The notes under the pieces: model-generated
Database searches by the model: none
What the model was told of the DNA's origin: nothing
Seen by the model: only the letters and a program-made list of their open reading frames with translations
Source of the DNA: Timburyella sp030842085
GTDB lineage: Bacteria > Bacillota > Clostridia > Oscillospirales > Acutalibacteraceae
Length of the DNA: 18,879 nucleotides
Reading direction: 5' to 3'
Assembly: GCA_030842085.1 (NCBI GenBank)
Contig: JAUUSE010000034.1
Location: 1-18,879 of the forward strand
Shown here: positions 1 through 6,798 of the stretch, piece by piece
How the letters are laid out: the number at the start of each line of letters is the position of its first letter
How positions within the stretch are numbered: the first letter of the stretch is position 1
Made by a program: the position numbers and the translations under genes

Positions 1-417
1 CGTGACCGGTGCTTCATACGCTATCGCCGTAGCACCACATGATAAAAGCAGCGGTGTATTGGGAAGAACCCTTATCACCTTTGCATTGCCGACATAGCTC
101 TTAAGCTTAGCAATTGAAACTCCAGCCATAACACTTACAAAGCATTTTCCTGTAATGTTCATGTCCTTTACAGAACTCATTACCGTATCACAGTTGTTTG
201 GCTTTACAGTTAAAAATATATAATCAGAATTATTTATTACATCTTCTGTAACAGCGCATGCCTTTACACCATATTTAGAAAAGTTATCATATTTTCTGTC
301 ATCCACATCATATATATAGATATTTTCAGGTTTTATGTAACCTTGTTTACATATGCCGCCTATTATGGCACCGGCTATATTGCCAACACCTATAAATCCA
401 ATTTTTGCGTTATTCAT
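1..417 (-). CDS. proC: Pyrroline-5-carboxylate reductase, N-terminal part (cut by window edge)
   Basis: Only the first 139 codons are present; the C-terminal half lies beyond the left edge. ProC reduces 1-pyrroline-5-carboxylate to proline with NAD(P)H in the cytoplasm. The translation opens with a Rossmann fold: the glycine-rich GFIGVGNIAGAIIGG spans residues 7-21. The LTVKPN segment (residues 69-74) and the SVMAGVSIAKLKSYVG and RVLPNTP segments (about 95-122) match the ProC pattern, where VMPNTPAL-like sequence is a hallmark. Start ATG at 417 is supported by a GGAGG at 426-430. The frame is open to the window edge with no internal stop. Recognition is from family sequence memory and is secure. 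The gene probably has its own promoter, because a strong terminator (917-952) ends the preceding unit. Confidence 0.93.
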   Translation of the reverse strand, partial: MNNAKIGFIGVGNIAGAIIGGICKQGYIKPENIYIYDVDDRKYDNFSKYGVKACAVTEDVINNSDYIFLTVKPNNCDTVMSSVKDMNITGKCFVSVMAGVSIAKLKSYVGNAKVIRVLPNTPLLLSCGATAIAYEAPVT

Positions 418-444
418 GCGCTTTGCCTCCATTCAGTAATATTA

Positions 445-473
445 ATAATAATATATTTAAGGCCAAATATCAA
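445..473 (-). promoter_or_regulatory. Candidate sigma-A promoter of proC
   Basis: On the minus strand TTGATA (468-473) is followed after 17 bases by TATTAT (445-450). The expected start near 438 gives a leader of about 20 nt carrying the GGAGG at 426-430. The geometry is good, but the surrounding DNA is very AT-rich, which raises the chance of a random match. Confidence 0.5.
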
Positions 474-505
474 CAAATTTTACCCGTCATTTTAAAATAT
501 TGGCA

Positions 506-604
506 TTATGTACAATTTTATGTAAAGACATTATGTTAAATATTATAAATATTATGTCAATCGATTTATGTAAACCTGTGTATTTTTTGGCTTATTTATT
601 ATGT
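506..604. repeat. Cluster of six TTATGT boxes upstream of proC
   Basis: TTATGT occurs on the plus strand at 506-511, 518-523, 531-536, 552-557, 566-571 and 599-604, mostly as WTTATGTNAA. Two copies share the longer ATTATGTTAA (530-539 and 598-607). Spacings are irregular (12, 13, 21, 14 and 33). The cluster lies upstream of the proposed proC promoter and could be an operator array; no known binding-site consensus is claimed. Confidence 0.4.
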
Positions 605-644
605 TAACATCATTGTTTTAGAAATCTTTGTCGGTATTTGAATT

Positions 645-672
645 TTGCAAACATTTTTCCCAATTATATAAT
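645..672 (+). promoter_or_regulatory. Orphan plus-strand promoter-like site
   Basis: TTGCAA (645-650) is followed after 16 bases by a perfect TATAAT (667-672) on the plus strand. No plus-strand protein gene lies downstream. The predicted start near 679 leads into the hairpin and T-rich tail at 726-752. The match could be chance in AT-rich DNA. Confidence 0.35.
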
Positions 673-678
673 TTTAAA

Positions 679-752
679 TTAATCTCAAAAACGCAGTATT
701 CCTTTTATTTTCTAATTTTGGCTCTGCAGCGGCCGCCCTGCTGCTTTAATTT
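679..752 (+). ncRNA. Candidate small RNA (about 70 nt) ending in a terminator hairpin
   Basis: This is a proposed unit, not a recognised RNA family. Downstream of the promoter-like site at 645-672, GCAGCGG (726-732) can pair with CTGCTGC (738-744) around the loop CCGCC. That gives seven pairs, one of them G-U, followed at once by TTTAATTT (745-752), which is the form of an intrinsic terminator on the plus strand. No minus-strand gene needs this element, since the AI-2E gene is already served by the terminator at 917-952. I see no start codon with a ribosome binding site inside it. Confidence 0.28.
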
Positions 753-916
753 ATAATATAAAGTAGATAATTGATTATTTCTAACACATACAATAAAAAG
801 ATTCTGTTTTTATATTTTTATGGAATTATATAATTCTTTTTTATTGTATCGCAAAGCCGATTTTATTTTTGCTCAATAAATGCTCATGCTAAATATTCCC
901 CTCTACCAAGCATAAT

Positions 917-952
917 AAAAAAAAACAGCGCTGCACTTAGCAGCGCTGTTTT
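917..952 (-). terminator. Intrinsic terminator of the AI-2E gene
   Basis: AAAACAGCGCTG (922-933) and CAGCGCTGTTTT (941-952) form a perfect 12-bp stem with a 7-nt loop. Read on the minus strand the stem runs into an uninterrupted T tract (917-925). It lies about 76 nt past the stop codon of the AI-2E family gene. Confidence 0.9.
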
Positions 953-1027
953 ATACAATCTGTATAGGCTTGAATACTATTTGTATAATTTCAGGATTTA
1001 AACTATTACGCTAAACTTTTAAACGCA

Positions 1028-2152
1028 TTATTCTATTTTTATGTTTTTCCTTTTTAATCTATCATTCACATATTCTGTAAGTAAGGCAATAACAACCGCA
1101 GTAATTGGTATAAAGAATATCATACCTATTATTCCGAACAAGCTGCCGCCGATGAGGGCCGCAAGCAATGTCCATACTGGTGCGAGTCCCACTGAATTGC
1201 CGACCACATGCGGATATATAAACTGACTTTCCACAAATTGTACTACTAAATATACACCTATGCATATCAGAGCTTTTACAGGATCAACCATAAGCGTTAA
1301 AACCGCGCCTATTAGGCAAGCTGCAAAAGCACCTATATACGGTATAAATGAGAAAACAGCTGCTAATACTGCTATAAGACTTGCGTAAGGAAGCTGTACT
1401 ATTGTAAATGTTATAAAAATAAGCATAGCAAGTATTATCGCTTCAACGCATTGTCCAGATAAAAATTTTGAAAATGTCTTGCTGATAAAGGAAGCCACCG
1501 ATACTATTTTTTCAGCTATTGGCTCTTTTATATGCGCATAAATCACCTTTTTGCTTTGTCTGGACAGATTCTTTTTATCAAGCAGAATATAAAGCGCGAT
1601 TATTATTGCAAAAAGCGTATTCGCTGCTATGCTTACAGTTGATGTTGCAGCGCCTATAAGACTGTTCAGTATATTTCCAGCGCTGCTTGTTATGCTCGGA
1701 ATGAGTGCGCCTATATTAAGACTTGATATCCACTGTGTTAGCCAAGTAGTATCTATATTATAGCTCTTAAGTACTTCTATCCATTCCGGTATTTTGGATT
1801 GAATAACGCTATATACATTAACAACCGACGATATTATTTCAGGTATTACTATTACGCATACTAGCACTATTACCAGTAATATACAGATAATAGTAAGCAG
1901 AAGGCTTACCATTCTATTTACTTTCGGCGATATTTTAAATTTAAGCTTTTGTGATATCTTATTAAGCAATTTTTCAAATCCACTCATAGGGACATTTAAG
2001 AAAAAAGCAATTATTCCTCCAGCTATTACTGGAATAAGCAGCTTACATACTGTTACTATAAAATTCCATATAACATTAATATGGTTTAGCCCAACAAACA
2101 GGCAGACGCCAAATGCAATAAACAGCAATATACGTTTAGTCTGCTTATCCAT
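1028..2152 (-). CDS. AI-2E family (UPF0118) transporter-like membrane protein
   Basis: A 374-residue polytopic membrane protein. Hydrophobic segments lie at about 8-22, 30-52, 82-106, 172-192, 238-256, 258-290, 294-306 and 327-358, the usual pattern and length of this family. The C-terminal IPYIGAFAACLIGAV (270-284) and the glycine-rich stretch ending in FFIP (about 318-349) are family signatures. Members have been linked to autoinducer-2 export and to Na+/H+ antiport; the substrate here cannot be told. I chose ATG at 2152 because AGAGAGG (2160-2166) sits 7 nt before it; an in-frame TTG at 2185 has no visible ribosome binding site. No strong terminator separates it from ctpA upstream, so partial read-through from ctpA is possible. 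Confidence 0.88.
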   Translation of the reverse strand: MDKQTKRILLFIAFGVCLFVGLNHINVIWNFIVTVCKLLIPVIAGGIIAFFLNVPMSGFEKLLNKISQKLKFKISPKVNRMVSLLLTIICILLVIVLVCVIVIPEIISSVVNVYSVIQSKIPEWIEVLKSYNIDTTWLTQWISSLNIGALIPSITSSAGNILNSLIGAATSTVSIAANTLFAIIIALYILLDKKNLSRQSKKVIYAHIKEPIAEKIVSVASFISKTFSKFLSGQCVEAIILAMLIFITFTIVQLPYASLIAVLAAVFSFIPYIGAFAACLIGAVLTLMVDPVKALICIGVYLVVQFVESQFIYPHVVGNSVGLAPVWTLLAALIGGSLFGIIGMIFFIPITAVVIALLTEYVNDRLKRKNIKIE

Positions 2153-2488
2153 AATTATACCTCTCTTAATCTTTAGTAGTGCCAAAAGTCAAAAATCGTT
2201 TAGTTATTTTATTTACCTGGAAAATTGCAAATGCTTTTTATCTATCACCAAAGAAACATAACTTTTTATTAGAGCCACTATCCTACTTTGTTCAGTTTAC
2301 TATCGGCAATACAAGATATAAAGTATTTTTACTTACCGAAATTTGGCGTTATAAAAATATATTATTTATATTATAATACCTTTTATCTATAATTAGCAAC
2401 AATTATATTGTTTAGTTTGTCTTAACAGCTATATTACCTCTGACATACATAATTTATTCCCATAATTTAGGTTTTAGAATATTTTAAT
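2153..2488. other. 336-nt AT-rich gap between ctpA and the AI-2E gene
   Basis: No convincing gene is visible. A plus-strand open frame at 2179-2376 (65 codons) resembles nothing I know, lacks a ribosome binding site and is treated as noise. No GC-rich hairpin follows the ctpA stop. A weak promoter candidate for the AI-2E gene is at 2370-2399. Confidence 0.6.
2370..2399 (-). promoter_or_regulatory. Possible promoter of the AI-2E gene
   Basis: On the minus strand TTGCTA (2394-2399) precedes a perfect TATAAT (2370-2375) by 18 bases. It would leave a leader of about 210 nt before the ATG at 2152, long for a simple promoter, so confidence is low. Confidence 0.3.
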
Positions 2489-3709
2489 TTAAGCCGCCTG
2501 GTCCTCAGCGCCGGCATTATTGAGTCCGGCAAAGTAATCAAGCGCCGCTTTAACCTGAGAGTCATTCTCCGGCTCTAGTTTATAGAAATATTTAGCTTCG
2601 TCTTCTGTAAGGGAAGAAGCTATGTTTGGCTCAAGTCCCTGTCCGTCAAAATTAACGCCGCTCGGCGGATAGAATTTTGCTATTGTAATGCGTATTGCCG
2701 AGCCGTCAGAAAGATTGTATGTCTGCTGCATTACTCCTTTGCCATATGTCTTTTCGCCTACTAAAACTCCCTTATTCATGTCTCTGACAGACGCCGCAAA
2801 AAGTTCTGCCGCACTCGCCGTGCTTCCATTTGTAAGAACTGCCATTGGCAGATCTACACAATTCGCATCAGATGTAAATAAATCCTCTTTAACGCCGTTT
2901 TTATATTCTGCTGATACAAGCACTCCCTCCGGCAAAATATAATCAAGCATTTCCTCAACCGATGCAAGTGTACCGCCGCCATTATTTCTTAAGTCAAATA
3001 TCAGCCCCGCGGCGCCCTGATTTTTCATTGAGTCTACCGCAGATTTAAACTGTGCAGGCGTACTGTCGTTAAAATCGGTAATTTTTATATACCCTATATT
3101 ACCTATCATCTTCGACTGTACTGATATATCTGTATATTCCTGTCTTATAATTGTAAAATCAATATGCTCTTCTCCGCGCTTTACGGTAAATGTTACAGAG
3201 GTTCCGCTTTCTCCCCTAATAGCATTTACCGCCTCTGAATATCCCATTTCATTTACATCTGTTCCACCGACCTTGCATATCAGATCGCCTTTTTGAAGTC
3301 CAGATGATGCAGCTGGAGTGTTCTCCATTACATATGACACGTAAATATATCCCGTGTCAACATCCTGATATATATTTACTCCTATGCCTATATTTTTACC
3401 CATCATAGACTGCAGCGTTGCTTTATATTCGTCTGCTGTCATATACGCTCCCCACTTATCATCCAGCGCCGCTATATATCCCATCGCCATACCATCAGCT
3501 ATTTTCGATGAATCAGTCTCATTTACGTAATTTTCGGAAACGATAGCGTCTATCTCATTAAGCTTGCTGTATGCTTCTTTCAATGCCTCTACATCTGTAT
3601 AATCATTATTATAATAAGCCACAGATACTATTTGAGATATTGTAACAGCCACCGATACCGCAATTATCATAAGTGCTATTGTTACACCAAGTGGTACTTT
3701 CTTATTCAT
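2489..3709 (-). CDS. ctpA: Carboxyl-terminal processing protease CtpA-like (S41, PDZ)
   Basis: A 406-residue membrane-anchored serine protease. A hydrophobic N-terminal segment (about 7-27) anchors it with the bulk outside the membrane. A helical region precedes a PDZ domain (about 103-183), then the S41 catalytic domain: DLRNNGG at 239-245, catalytic Ser299 in GSTASAAE, and Lys324 in TYGKG with Gln328 after it, the Ser/Lys dyad of the family. Length is normal. S41 proteases cleave exported proteins near their C termini. The second of two nearby ATGs (3709) is preferred because AAAGGA lies at a proper distance; the first (3715) is too close to it. The terminator at 3809-3839 separates it from the M23 gene, so it probably has its own promoter; TATAAT-like -10 boxes are at 3737-3742 and 3763-3768 without convincing -35 boxes. 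Functional linkage to the M23 peptidase is inferred from position. Confidence 0.93.
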   Translation of the reverse strand: MNKKVPLGVTIALMIIAVSVAVTISQIVSVAYYNNDYTDVEALKEAYSKLNEIDAIVSENYVNETDSSKIADGMAMGYIAALDDKWGAYMTADEYKATLQSMMGKNIGIGVNIYQDVDTGYIYVSYVMENTPAASSGLQKGDLICKVGGTDVNEMGYSEAVNAIRGESGTSVTFTVKRGEEHIDFTIIRQEYTDISVQSKMIGNIGYIKITDFNDSTPAQFKSAVDSMKNQGAAGLIFDLRNNGGGTLASVEEMLDYILPEGVLVSAEYKNGVKEDLFTSDANCVDLPMAVLTNGSTASAAELFAASVRDMNKGVLVGEKTYGKGVMQQTYNLSDGSAIRITIAKFYPPSGVNFDGQGLEPNIASSLTEDEAKYFYKLEPENDSQVKAALDYFAGLNNAGAEDQAA

Positions 3710-3808
3710 AGTCATTTATCCTTTCAGTCTATATATATTATATTGTTTATTGCTCAAATAAAATTATATACCTATATTTAAAAAGTATTCTTTTTGATAA
3801 TTTCTTAT

Positions 3809-3839
3809 AAAAATGGGCCGCCTTTTTTAAAGCAGCCCA
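3809..3839 (-). terminator. Intrinsic terminator after the ftsE-ftsX-M23 unit
   Basis: TGGGCCGC (3814-3821) pairs with GCAGCCCA (3832-3839), eight pairs including one G-U. On the minus strand the stem is followed by TTTTTAT. It lies about 23 nt past the M23 peptidase stop and ends the cell-wall operon before ctpA. Confidence 0.8.
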
Positions 3840-3861
3840 CTTATTTATAAAAGTATGTATA

Positions 3862-5094
3862 TTAGTTAAAATAGTTCATTGGGTCTGTCGGAGAGCCATT
3901 TACTCTTATTTCAAAATGAAGATGCGGACCCGTGACACCGCCAGTATCGCCAACATAGCCTACAGTCTGCCCAGCTTTAACAGTTTGCCCAGCCGATACT
4001 GCAACTGATGACATATGCGCATAAAGCGTTACATAATGATTACTTTCAAATGAGCCATGGTCTACCATTATATAATTGCCATATCCGCCAGAATCATAAC
4101 TTCTTTTAATTACAATTCCGTCTGCAGCCGCACCTATCGGACTGCCATATATCCCAGACTTAGCTATGTCAACGCCAGCATGAAGCTTATACTTTCCGCT
4201 TACCGGATTTGTACGGTAGCCAAATTTAGATGATATTGTATAACAGTTCGGCAGCGGCCATGTAAACATATCACTTTTATATACTATGCCTCCGCCGGAA
4301 TTACTGTTGCTAAATTCACGATCGCCGTTATTTTTCTGAGATTCTGCTATTGCTGCATCTATTTCCGCCTGAAGCTTTTCCATGGCCTCATCGTTTTCCG
4401 AAATCTGATTATCAAGTTCTTCTGCCTTAGCGTTTAATGAATTTATAGCAGCATTTAATTCATCAAGCTCTTTTGTATACTGGACATTAAGCGCCTGCAA
4501 ATCCTTTTTGCGCTCTTCGGCTTTGGCTTTCTGAGACTCTATCTCTGCCTTTGCCGCCTCAATTTCACTCATTTTCTGCTTTATGCTTTCCATAAGCGCA
4601 TTATCTGCTTCTGTAACATTCTTTACAAGTTCTGACCTCACAAGATAATCGCTTAAATTTTCTGCGCTAAGCAGCAACTCAAGCTGTGAAGTGCTGCCTG
4701 TCATGTATATTGCTCTCAGTCTTTCCTCAAAAAGAGCCTTTGCATCCTGAAGTTCTACTTCCTTTTGTGCTATTTCTGCCTGCTTTTCATTTATCTTAAC
4801 TTCGGTATCATTTATCTCTTCAATTACAGTATTAAGCATCGATTTGGTATTTTCAAGCTTTTCTTCATATTTATCAGCGAGCGCCTGTTTATCCGCCTGC
4901 GAATCCTTAAGTGCGTCTATTTCTTCCTGAAGTTCCTTATTTTTATCAGCTAAGTCAGCTTTTTTATCCTGCATGGAGCTTACTGAATCTGCTCCAGCAA
5001 AATATCTTACACTTGGTACTGCAAGAGCTACAAAAGCAGCCGACATAATTACTGCTGTCGATTTCAGTATAGTTTTCTTAAGTCCCACAAACAT
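3862..5094 (-). CDS. Secreted coiled-coil M23 (LytM) murein peptidase, EnvC-like layout
   Basis: A 410-residue exported protein. Residues about 8-34 form a signal sequence. Residues about 38-253 are almost continuous charged coiled coil, broken near 128-155 by a globular-looking patch. A Ser/Asn/Gly linker (about 254-270) leads to a C-terminal LytM domain (about 278-410). The zinc-site residues are all present: His305 and Asp309 in HAGVD, His360 in YAH, and His391/His393 in HLH. It therefore looks like an active endopeptidase cutting peptidoglycan cross-links, unlike E. coli EnvC, whose LytM site is degenerate. ATG at 5094 has AAGGAG 6-7 nt upstream. It lies 45 nt after ftsX, and the coiled coil is the kind of module that docks on FtsX. 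The ftsX-adjacent position suggests it is the hydrolase gated by FtsEX, the role of PcsB or CwlO elsewhere. No gene name is assigned because the family is broad. Confidence 0.92.
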   Translation of the reverse strand: MFVGLKKTILKSTAVIMSAAFVALAVPSVRYFAGADSVSSMQDKKADLADKNKELQEEIDALKDSQADKQALADKYEEKLENTKSMLNTVIEEINDTEVKINEKQAEIAQKEVELQDAKALFEERLRAIYMTGSTSQLELLLSAENLSDYLVRSELVKNVTEADNALMESIKQKMSEIEAAKAEIESQKAKAEERKKDLQALNVQYTKELDELNAAINSLNAKAEELDNQISENDEAMEKLQAEIDAAIAESQKNNGDREFSNSNSGGGIVYKSDMFTWPLPNCYTISSKFGYRTNPVSGKYKLHAGVDIAKSGIYGSPIGAAADGIVIKRSYDSGGYGNYIMVDHGSFESNHYVTLYAHMSSVAVSAGQTVKAGQTVGYVGDTGGVTGPHLHFEIRVNGSPTDPMNYFN

Positions 5095-5139
5095 GCACTC
5101 TCCTTAACTTGAATATCTTAATTAATTCTATTTAATTTT

Positions 5140-6072
5140 TTATAAAGCGCTAAATTCGCTGCCTTCGCGGCGAAGATACTTAGATATCGTTATAATACTT
5201 GCTATAAGTCCTGATATAATGCCCAACGCCAAGAAAATGAGAAGAATCAGCCACATAAAGTCCGAAAACGGCACGGGATTGTATCCAAGTATATTTATTA
5301 TCGGATTAAGCGCTTTTATCGCTAATTTGTAAAGCAAATATTCTACTCCTACAGTTAAAACTGATGCTATTATGCCTAACGTTATTCCTTCAACCATAAA
5401 CGGAAATCGTATAAATCCGTTTGTAGCGCCTACCGCTTTCATTATGCTGATTTCAAGCTTTCGGTTGAACATTGTTATTCTAACTGTATTGGAAATGATG
5501 ACCAGCGCTATAAGTGACAACAATACTATTATCCATATTCCAGCTGTGTTTATAGCGTCGCGTACTGTTGTAAGTATTACCGCCAAATCTCTTGAGGAAT
5601 TATAGCTATCTACTCCATCAACATTCTCTATTGCAGCTATTGTCTGGTCATACTTCTCTAAATCTATCATTGATGCCCTCACTGTTTCGGGCATTATGGT
5701 ATTTCCTTCTTCAAAATACTGATTAAAGTATTCTTTATATTCAGGACCCATTTCATCAAGTACTCCCTCAAGTGCTTGGGAGCTAGATATGTAGGTAGTC
5801 TCATCGGGATTGATATTGTCCAGACCTTTTATTTGCTCATAAACAGCTTGTGCTTGCTCGTCGCTTATATCCTCATCAAGAAATATCATTACAACATTTT
5901 GGCTCTCAATGCCCGACATTACCCTGTCAACATTTTCAGAAAAAGCTATTGCAATTCCCATAAGCAGCATGCTAGCCATAAGTACACCTACAGATGCTAT
6001 AGACATCATGCGGTTAAGCCATATATTTTTCAGTCCCTCGCCTATGAGATATCTGACGCTTCTTGCTTTCAT
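5140..6072 (-). CDS. ftsX: Cell division ABC transporter permease FtsX
   Basis: A 310-residue membrane protein with FtsX topology: a first membrane segment at about 24-45, an extracytoplasmic domain of about 130 residues (47-175), then three segments at about 177-196, 225-250 and 272-296. The ISIMKAVGAT sequence (208-217) after the second segment is characteristic of FtsX/MacB-type permeases. FtsX passes ATP-driven movements of FtsE to murein hydrolases outside the membrane. The start ATG at 6072 overlaps the ftsE stop by one base (TGATG), and its GGAGG (6082-6086) lies inside the end of ftsE, so translation is coupled. Neighbours ftsE and the coiled-coil M23 peptidase agree with the assignment. 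Confidence 0.95.
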   Translation of the reverse strand: MKARSVRYLIGEGLKNIWLNRMMSIASVGVLMASMLLMGIAIAFSENVDRVMSGIESQNVVMIFLDEDISDEQAQAVYEQIKGLDNINPDETTYISSSQALEGVLDEMGPEYKEYFNQYFEEGNTIMPETVRASMIDLEKYDQTIAAIENVDGVDSYNSSRDLAVILTTVRDAINTAGIWIIVLLSLIALVIISNTVRITMFNRKLEISIMKAVGATNGFIRFPFMVEGITLGIIASVLTVGVEYLLYKLAIKALNPIINILGYNPVPFSDFMWLILLIFLALGIISGLIASIITISKYLRREGSEFSAL

Positions 6073-6794
6073 CAGAACACACCTCCGGCATTATCGGCAA
6101 CTATGTGTCCTGTTTCTATCATTACAACACGCTTATCAAAATCGCGTACTAACTGATGCGCATGCGTCACCATTAAAACAGTCGTGCCACGGCGATTTAT
6201 CTCAGCTAATAAATCAACAATCTCATACGCCATGTTAGGATCGACGTTTCCGGTAGGCTCGTCCGCTATTATCATAGACGGTTTGTTTACCAACGCTCTC
6301 GCAAGACCTACACGCTGCTGCTCACCGCCCGAAAGCTCACGCGGAAGATTTCTCGCCTTTCTTCCCAGTCCCACTAAGTTTAACGCATATGATACCCTTT
6401 TGCGTATCTCGCGCTTTGATGCACCGACTACATGCATCGGAAAAGCCACATTCTCAAACACATTCATCGTCGGTATCAAGCGGAAATCCTGAAACACAAT
6501 GCCCATGGTGCGCCTTAAAAGCGGGACTTCCTTTTTGCGAAGGGATGACATCTTAAACCCGTTTACCAATATTTCACCGGCATCCAGCTTTTCCTCATGT
6601 ATTATCAGTTTTATAAATGTGCTCTTGCCTGAACCTGAAGGACCAACTATAAACACAAATTCGCCTTTATCTATTCTCAAATTTACATCAGAAAGGGCCT
6701 TGGTACCGTTGTCATATGTCTTATATACGCCCTTAAACTCTATTAACGGCTGTACTGCGCCGCTTGACAATATCTGCTGATTAATTGTTCTCAA
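6072..6794 (-). CDS. ftsE: Cell division ABC ATPase FtsE
   Basis: A 240-residue cytoplasmic ATPase. Walker A GPSGSGKS is at 51-58, the Q-loop Gln at 102, the signature LSGGEQQ at 154-160, Walker B MIIADEP at 174-180 with catalytic Glu179, and the switch His at 211. Energised by ATP, it drives FtsX. The start is unusual: the frame has no ATG before the Walker A motif. TTG at 6794 begins 4 nt after the stop of the upstream regulator, but the GAGAGG (6795-6800) directly abuts it; an ATT codon at 6785 has the better spacing of 9 nt. With TTG the protein carries about 16 residues before the usual FtsE start region (PLIEFKGVYKTY). Co-transcription and translational coupling with the upstream regulator are likely. 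Confidence 0.93.
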   Translation of the reverse strand: MRTINQQILSSGAVQPLIEFKGVYKTYDNGTKALSDVNLRIDKGEFVFIVGPSGSGKSTFIKLIIHEEKLDAGEILVNGFKMSSLRKKEVPLLRRTMGIVFQDFRLIPTMNVFENVAFPMHVVGASKREIRKRVSYALNLVGLGRKARNLPRELSGGEQQRVGLARALVNKPSMIIADEPTGNVDPNMAYEIVDLLAEINRRGTTVLMVTHAHQLVRDFDKRVVMIETGHIVADNAGGVF

Positions 6795-6798
6795 CCTC

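Larger units (their letters stand above)
418..1027. other. 610-nt gap between proC and the AI-2E gene
   Basis: No protein gene is visible on either strand. The gap is AT-rich apart from a short GC-rich hairpin near 726-744. It holds the proC promoter, the TTATGT box cluster, a possible plus-strand small transcript (645-752) and the terminator of the AI-2E gene (917-952). I see nothing else in 753-916. Confidence 0.7.

Noticed and set aside
2179..2376. A 65-codon plus-strand open frame beyond the AI-2E gene
   Set aside because: No ribosome binding site, overlaps the start region of the AI-2E gene, and the AT-driven residue composition is typical of non-coding frames.
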